From: Burkholderiales bacterium
Lineage (GTDB): Bacteria; Pseudomonadota; Gammaproteobacteria; Burkholderiales; Burkholderiaceae_C
Assembly (NCBI GenBank): GCA_016195825.1
Contig: JACPYV010000198.1
Location: forward strand, 1 to 33,593
Length of the DNA: 33,593 nucleotides
Direction of reading: 5' to 3'
Of the stretch, positions 15,001 to 24,000 are shown piece by piece (positions within the stretch are counted from its first letter, which is position 1; every line of letters begins with the position of its first letter). A program made the position numbers and the translations under genes. The notes beneath the pieces were generated by a model. That model worked only from the letters and a program-made list of their open reading frames with translations, was not told where the DNA came from and searched no databases.

Positions 15001-18000
15001 CTCCAGCACCGGCCTGTACCTGCAGAGCGCCCGCGGCGAGAACAACGTGCTGCGCCAGAACAGCACCGGCATCGGGGGCGGCAGCGCGGAGATCGTCGGC
15101 AACCAGGTCTTCGCCAATACGCTGGGTATCGAGGCCTCGAGCAGCACCGTGACCGGCAACCGCATCTACAGCAACACGACGGGCCTGCGCGACACCGGCT
15201 CCGACCTGGTCAGCAACAACGTCTTCTGGGCCAACGTCACTGCGGCCCGCATCGCTGGCGGCCGCAACGGCAACGACCAGCAGGGCTTCTACAACAACAC
15301 CATTCGCCAGACCGGTGGCCGCGCCATCGAGCTGGAGGCCAACGCCTACAACGTCCGGCTGCGCAACAACATCTTCGCGCTGACCGACGCCACGGCGATC
15401 CTCGTGCCGGCCAATGCCGAGCGCGGCTTCGACAGCGACTACAACCTCTTCGACGGCAGCGACCCGACCGCCTTCGTCGGCGTCAGCTGGGAGGGCGCGG
15501 ACTTCAGCAACCTGCTGACCTGGCGCTTCGAGACCGGCAACGACCTGCACAGCCAGGTCGCCCCAGTGCAGTTCAACGACGTCGACGGTGCCGACAATGC
15601 CTACGGCTGGTCCATGGCGCCCATCGGCAGCGCGCTCATCCTGGACGACGGCGACATCGGCGTCAGCTTCAGCGGCAGCTTCACCACGGTGACGACCAAC
15701 ACCCCGGGCTACGGCGGCGACCGCCGCGAGGCCGGCGGCAACCTCTACGGCACCGGCAGCAACTACGCCACCTACACCTTCACCGACCTCACGCCCGGTA
15801 CCTACCAGGTGGCCGCGACCTGGAGCCACAACATCAACGGTGGCTACGCCGGCAACACGCCGTACGAGATCTATGACGGCCTGATCGACCCGGACAGGCT
15901 GGTCAGCTTCCAGCGCACCGGCCAGAACAGCCTGCCCTCCGACTTCACGGCCGACGGCGCCAGGTGGCGCGAGATCTCTACCGTGGTCATCACCGGCACC
16001 ACGCTGACCGTGCGCGTCAGTGACGCCGCCGCCTACGGCAAGTTCACGGCCGACGCGCTGCGCCTGCAGCGCGTGCAGGGCGACACCGGCCGGGACGACG
16101 ACTTCCGCCTGCCCGTGGGCGCGCCCGGCGTCGATGCCGGCGACCCCGCCTTCGCCTTCGTCAGCGAGCCGACCAACAACGGCGGTCGTATCGACATCGG
16201 CGCCTATGGCAACACGCCGCAGGCCGCGGCCACGACCGTGCCCATGGTGCAGGTCACCGGTCCCAACGGTTACGCCAAGCTCGAGGTGGGCACCGCCACA
16301 GACATCAGCTGGCACAGCGCCGGCATCTCGACCACTGAGGCTGCGCTGCTCATCAATGCCGGCAACGCGGGCCCGGTGGGCGACCCTGTGCTGGGCTACT
16401 GGATGCGCAACGCCTACCAGACCCAGAGCTACAGCACGACCAGCAACACCGACGTGGTGGATCTGAGCGGCGTCTCCAACCCGGCGCCCGTCGCCGTGTA
16501 CCAGAGCTCGGCCTACGCCAACGGCACCGTGGGCCAAGGTCTGAGCTACGCGCTGCCCGTCGCCGACGGTCAATACATCGTGCGGCTGCACTTTGCCGAG
16601 GACTACATCTACACCCTGCCTGGCTACCGCCAGTTCGATATCAAGCTCAACGGCAACACGGTCCAGACCAACTTCGACATCCGCGCCGCCGCGGGCGCCA
16701 ACCACAAGGCCGTCATCCGCGAGTTCAACGCCGTCGCCAGCGGCGGCAACGGCATCAACCTTGACCTCATCACCAAGAGCGGCGGCTGGGGCGCCGAGAT
16801 CAGCGGCATCGAGATCCTGCGCGTCGTGCCTGGTGCCGATTTGCAGGCCACCGTCGACCTGCAGACCAGTCTGGACAACGGCAACACCTGGCAGACCCTG
16901 GCCACGGGTGTGGGCATGGACCGTTTCGGCAACGGCCACTACAGCTGGACGCCGGACCAGACCACCAACGGCAACACCGCCCTGGTGCGCGCCATCGTGC
17001 GCCACGGCGACGGCAGCGTTGCGGCCCAGAACGTCAGTAACGAGCCCTTCCTGATCGCCAACGGCGGCACCGAGTTCTTCATCAACGACGCCAGCCTCGT
17101 CGGCGATGAGTCCAGCACGGCCATTGGCAACAACCTCAACAGCGGCAAGGACGCGGACCACCCGATGTCCAGCTTGGCCGCGTTGCTGCGCGCCTATGAC
17201 TTGAATCCAGGCGATGTCGTCCACGTCGACAGCGGAAGCTACCGCATTTACACCAACGAGGTGTTCGATGCCAGCGACTCCGGCGTGCAGGTCAGCGGTG
17301 CCAGCGGCGTCGGCCACATCACGGCGATCAGCCGCGGCAACACCAATACCGGCGCCTACACGCTGGAGTTCTCCGGTGCCGACAACGTCACCGTCGACCA
17401 CCTGAACATCACCGGAGCGGCCTACGGCGTCGTGTTCAACAACAACGTCGACAGCGACAACAACACGCTGCGCGCCAACGACGTCAACAGCAACGCCAAC
17501 GACGGCGTCTGGCTGGGCACCAGCAACGACGGCAACCTGTTCACCGAGAACGTCCTGCGCAACAACGTCAGCCGCGGCATTTACTTCGAGAACGCGACCA
17601 ACAACCGCGTCGAGAACAGCGAGATCCGCAACAACGCCAACGGCCTGTACTTCTATGGTGGTACCGGCAACATCGCCCAGGGCAACAAGGTCCACGACAA
17701 CAGCGGCTTCGGTCTCTACAACTACGGTGGCAACGGTTCCGTCTTCCGCGACAACGAGGTCTATAACCAGGCCAACTACGGCATCCAGTACTACTCCGGC
17801 AACCTGTTGATCGAGGGCAACCTCATCCACCACAACGGCACCGGCATCGACGGCCAGTACGGCACCACCATCCGCGGCAATTCCATCTACGCCAACACGA
17901 CCGGCGTGCAGGCCTACGACGGTGTGCTTGAAGGCAACCGCATCTACAGCAACTCGGTCGGCGTCATCGACACCGGCTACAGCCGCATCTTCAACAACGT

Positions 18001-21000
18001 CATCTATGCCAACACCAACCAGGGCGTGCGCGTGCAGGGCGGCCACACCATCGAGAGCGGTGACGGCATGTACAACAACACGATCCTGCAGACGGTGGGC
18101 GAAGGCATACGCCTGACGGGTAGCGCCAGCAACGTGCTGCTGGTCAACAACATCCTGCGCGTCGACGCCGGCTACGGCATCGCGGTGGACAACAACAGCC
18201 AGGCCGGCTTCCAGAGCAACTACAACCTTCTGTACCGTGGCCCGGCCGCCAACGCCTTCATCGGGCTGTGGAACGGCGCCACGCAGGCGACCCTTGCCGC
18301 CTGGCAGACCGCCTCGGGCAAGGATGCCAACTCGCAGACCGGCAACCCGCTGTTTCTGGACATCGACGGCGCCGACAACATCCTGGGCGAGCAGGGCGTC
18401 TCCACCGGCAACGGCTTCGACGACAACTTCGAGCTTGACGCCTTCTCGGCGGCCATCGACGCCGGTAACGCTTACCTGGCGCCGGCCAAGGACATCGAAG
18501 GCCGCGACCGCCGCAACGACCCCGACGTCAGCAACAAGGGCACCGGCTGGGACCTGTTCGTCGCCTCCGACGCCGGCGCGCAGTTCGCCGCCACCGGCAC
18601 GGCCAAGCCTTTCAAGACCAGCGACGGCGGCTTCGAGCAGGCCATTGGCTTCAACTTCAACTTCTACGGCAAGACTTACACCAAGATGTGGGTCAACGCG
18701 AACGGCTACGTCTCGTTCGACACGGGCACGGATTCGTCCTACTACTACGGTGACAGCAATTCCACCGATGCGCTGCTGCGCAACGTGCGCATCGCGCCGC
18801 TGTGGGACAACCTCGACACTGGCCCCACTGGAAAGGACATCTTCATCAGCCAGACGGCCAGCAGCATCACCGTGCGCTGGGCCGCCAAGCTGCAGGGCAC
18901 CAGCACCGATGTCAATGTCGCGCTGACCCTGTTCGCCGACGGCAAGGTCCGCTTCGACTACGGTGCCGGCAACACCGGACTCACCCCCACCGTCGGCCTG
19001 TCGGCCGGCAACGGCACGGCCTACGTGCTGGCCAGCTACGACGGCCAGGCCAACCTCGCCAGCGCCAGCTCGCTGCTGTGGACACCCACGCCCGGCCTTG
19101 TGTACTACGACATCGGCGCCTACGAGTTCCAGGGTTCGTCCGGCGACACCACCGGCCCGCAGGTCGCCAACATCTCGCAGCTGCCGGCCAACGGCGGTAC
19201 GACCGCTCTTGCCTTCTCGGCCGTGCAGATCGACTTCAACGAGGCGCTGAATGGCGTGTCCGCGCGCAGCCCCGCGAACTACGAGCTGCGCCGCGCTGGT
19301 GCGGACGGCCAGTTCGACACCGGTGACGACGTCATCGTCAAGCTCAGCCCCTTCTACTCCTTCCCTGAGACCAGCCTGACGCTGAACTTCGGCGGCGTGC
19401 TGGCCGAAGGCAAGTACCGGCTGACGCTTTCCGGCACCAAGGCCATCTTCGATACCGCCGGCAATCCGCTGGACGGTGACGCCAACGGCACCCCGGGCGG
19501 CGACTACATCCGCACCTTCACCGTCGACCGCAGCACCAACCACGCACCGGTCGCCGTGCCCGCCACCCTCGACGTGGCCGAGAACGGCAGCATCGAGATC
19601 ACGCTGGCCGCGACGGATGCCGACGGCGATGCGCTGATCTACGCCATCCCGACCGACGCGCTGCACGGCACGCTGTCGGCCATCGACCCGGTCACGCACA
19701 AGCTGACCTACACGCCCGACGCCGACTACAACGGCGCCGACAGCTTTGTCTTCAAGGTCGACGACGGCAAGACCGGCGTGTCCTCCGCGACCATCACGCT
19801 GAACGTCACGCCGACCAACACCGCCCCGGTCGTTCAGAACCAGTCCGGCAGCGTCAACGAGAACGGCAGCCTCAATCTGTTGCTGGCCGCCGCCGACCAG
19901 GAAACCGCGCGCGCCAACCTGACGTTCGAACTCGTCGCCGGGCCGGCCCACGGCACGATCACACAAGGTGCTGGCGGAGCTTGGGTCTACACGCCCACCG
20001 CCGGCTACATCGGTGCCGACAGCTTCACCTGGCGCGCCAAGGACCGCGGTGACCCGGACGGTGCGCTCGGCAACGCCGCCACCTCGGCCGCCGCCACCTA
20101 CAGCCTCACTGTCGTCAACGTCAACGACCCGCCGGTCATCGCCCCCGTGGCAGACCAGCAGGTCAACGAGGGCAGCCAGATCCAGGTTCAGCTCACGGCC
20201 GCCGACCCCGATGGCCCGGGCAAGACCTGGGCGCTGCTCAGTGGTCCGGCCGGCGCTACGCTGGATGCCGTCACCGGCCTGTTCAAGTGGACGCCCGCCG
20301 ACGGCCCCGGCAGCGTCGACATTCTGGTGCGCGTCAGCGACGGCGGCACGCCCAACCGCAGCGCCGACCTGGCGTTCAAGATCCTCGTCAAGGACGTCGA
20401 TCCCAAGCTCAGCTTCACGGCGCCCAACAGCGCCGGAGGTGTCGGGAATGGCATCGCCGGCCAGGCCTATACCTTCACCTACACCGTCACCGACCCCGGC
20501 ACCGACACCATCTCGTCGCTGTTCGTCGACTGGGGCGACGGCAGCACGCAGACCGTGGCCGGCAACCCCGGAAGCCTGACCCACACATTCGCCAACGTGG
20601 ACGGCAACTACACGGTCAGCGTCACGCCCACCGACGAAGATGGCGCCCATGCACCCAGCACACTGGCTTTGCATATGGAGTTCAACGACCCGCCGGTGGC
20701 CAACGGCCAGACCGTGCAGGTCACCGAGGATGTGGCCAAGCCCATCACACTGGTCGGCACCGACCCCGAGGGCGGTGCGCTGGTCTACAGCCTCGTCAGC
20801 GGTCCGTTCAATGGCATGCTCGGCACGCTCGATGCCGGCACCGGTGCCGTCACCTACACACCGGACGCCGACTACAACGGCATCGACAGCTTCGTCTTCA
20901 AGGTCACCGACGCCGGCGGCAAGACCGGCAACGCAACCATCAACCTCGTCGTCAACCCGGTCAACGACAAGGCCGTCATTGCGGCCATCGCGCAGCAGAC

Positions 21001-24000
21001 GCTGAACGAAGGCCAGACCCTGAGCCTGACCGCCACGGCCACCGACGTCGATGGTCCCGGCCCGATCACCTGGTCGCTGCTGAACGGACCTGCCGGCGCC
21101 GCCATCAACGCCAGCTCTGGCCTCATCACCTGGACGGCCACGGACGGCGATGCGACCTACGCCTTCAACATCCAGGCCAACGACGGCGCGGGCGGCCTGT
21201 CCACGGCCACGTTCAACGTGGTCGTGCACGACGTCGCACCGACGCTGTCCGCAGCAGGCCCCGCCACGACAGGCGCCGGCCAGGTCTACACGCTGGCCCT
21301 GGCCTCCAGCGACCCCGGCCTGGACACGCTCAGCAGTTGGACCATTAACTGGGGTGACGGCACGACCGTCAGCTTCGCCGGCACTTCGACAAGCGCCACC
21401 CACGTCTACGGCACTGCCGGCGGCTTCACCATCAAGGCCTCCGCCACCAACGAGGACGGCACGTTCGCGGCGCCCAACCTCGCCGTCACTGTCGAGCAGA
21501 CCAACCACAACCCTGCAGCCGTGGACGACAGCTACAGCGTCCACGCAGGCCAGGTGCTGACCATCAACGCCCCGGGCGTGCTGGTCAACGACAGCGACGC
21601 CGACGGCGACCCGCTCAGCGTCACGGCCGTCAACACCACGGGCTTGCAGGGCACGGCCACCATCGCAGCGGACGGCAAACTGGTCTTCACGCCCAATGCC
21701 GGCTTCGTCGGCAACACGCAGTTCGGCTACACGCTCAGCGACGGCCAGGGCGGCACGTCCACCGGCATTGTGCGCATCGCCGTCACCAATGCGGCCCCGG
21801 TGGCCGCGGACGACAGCTACACGGTGCACGCTGGCAAGGTGCTCGACATCCCCGCGCCGGGACTGCTCTCCAACGATAGCGACGCCGACGGCGACGCGCT
21901 GAGCATCCAGTCCATCGACACCACCGGCACGCAGGGCACGGTGCAGGTCTTTGCCGACGGCCGCATGCGCTTCACGCCGACGGCCGGTTTCACCGGCAAC
22001 ACGCAGTTCAGCTACCGGCTGGGCGACGGCCTGGGCGGTGCGTCCACCGGCATGGTGCGCATCACGGTCGGCAACACGCCCCCTGTGGCCGTGGACGACA
22101 GCTACACCATGCACGCCGGCCAGGTGCTGGACATTCCCGAGCCGGGCCTGCTGGCCAACGACAGCGACGCCGATGGTGACGCGCTGGCGATCCAGTCCAT
22201 CGACACCACCGGCACGCAGGGCACGGTGCAGGTCTTTGCCGATGGCCGCATGCGTTTCACCGCCGCTGCGGGCTTCACGGGCAATACGCAGTTCAGCTAC
22301 CGGCTGGCCGATGGCCTGGGCGGCACATCCACCGGCATCGTGCGCATCTCGGTCGGCAATGCGGCCCCCGTGGCCGTGGACGACAGCTACACGCTGCGTC
22401 CCGGCCAGGTGCTTGACATCCCGGCACCGGGTCTGCTGGCCAACGACAGCGATTCCGACGGCGATCCTCTGGCCATCCAGTCCATCGACGTCACCGGTAC
22501 CCAGGGCACAGTTCAGGTCTTTGCCGACGGCCGCATGAGGTTCACGCCCACCGCGGGCTTCGCCGGCAACACCCAATTCAGCTACCGACTGAGCGACGGC
22601 GTCGGCGGCACGGCCACCGGCATTGTCCGCCTGGCCGTCATCAACACGGCGCCGGTCGCAGCCGAGGACAGCTACAGCGTCCACGCCGGCCAGGTGCTGA
22701 ACATCCCGGCACCGGGACTGCTGGCCAACGATAGCGATGCCGACGGCGACCCGCTGGCCATCCAGTCGGTCGACATCACCGGCCTCAAGGGCACGGCGCA
22801 GGTCTTCGCTGATGGCCGCATGATCTTCACGCCCACCGTCGGATTCGTCGGCGACACGCAATTCAGCTACAGGCTCAGCGACGGCTTCGGCGGCACCACC
22901 ACGGGCATCGTCAAGATCGCCGTCACGAATGCCGCGCCCGTCGCGCAGGACGACCGCTACGCCACGCGTCCGGGCCAGGCGCTGGACATCCCCGCGCCCG
23001 GCCTGCTCGTCAACGACAGCGACGCCGACGGCGACCCGCTGGCCATCCAGTCCATCGACATCACCGGCACGCAGGGCACGGTGCAGGTCTTTGCCGACGG
23101 CCGCATGAGGTTCACACCCACGGCGGGCTTCACCGGCAACACGCAGTTCAGCTACCGTCTCAGCGACGGCGTCGGCGGCACGGCGACCGGCATCGTCCGC
23201 ATCGCGGTCAGCAATGCCGTGCCGGTGGCCGCCGACGACAGCTACAGCGTCCACGCCGGCCAGGTGCTGAACATCCCGGCGCCGGGCCTGCTGGCCAACG
23301 ACACCGATGCCGACGGCGACCCGCTGGCCATCCAGTCCGTGGACGTCACCGGCCTCAAGGGCACGGTGCAGGTCTTCGCCGATGGCCGCATGAGCTTCAC
23401 GCCCACGGGCGGCTTCATTGGCAACACGCAGTTCAGCTACGTGCTGAAGGACGGCTTCGGCGGCACGGCGACCGGCATCGTCCGCATCGCCGTCACCAAC
23501 ACCGCGCCGGTGGCCGCCAACGACAGCTACACCGTCATCGCCGGCCAGGCGCTCGACATTCCGGCGCCCGGCCTGCTCGCCAATGACAGCGACGCCGACG
23601 GCGACACGCTGGCCGTCCAGTTCATCGACATCACCGGCACCCAGGGCACGGTCCAGGTCTATGCCGACGGCCGCATGAAGTTCACGCCCACAGCCGGCTT
23701 CAGCGGCACGACCAGCTTCCTTTACGGGCTGGCCGACGGTGTCGGCGGCACGACGACTGCGCGCGTCGACCTGAAGGTGCTGCCGGCCCTGCCGACGCTG
23801 CACGTTGACACCTTCCAGGCCACTGACACGGGCTTCCGCCTGCGCTTCGACCAGGCCGTCGACCAGAGCCTCATCCAGCTCTACGGTGCTGGCGCGCTGG
23901 CGCCGGATGTCGACTTCAGCGGTCCCGTCAACGGTGTGCAGGGCCGCGTTGCCGGCAGCATCGTCTTCGACGCCGACGGCCGGGGCCTCAGCTTCGTCAA

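Noticed and set aside
21503..23782. Regular repeats considered as a CRISPR array
   Set aside because: The 285-base units are coding in one frame throughout and have no short repeat plus unique spacer structure.
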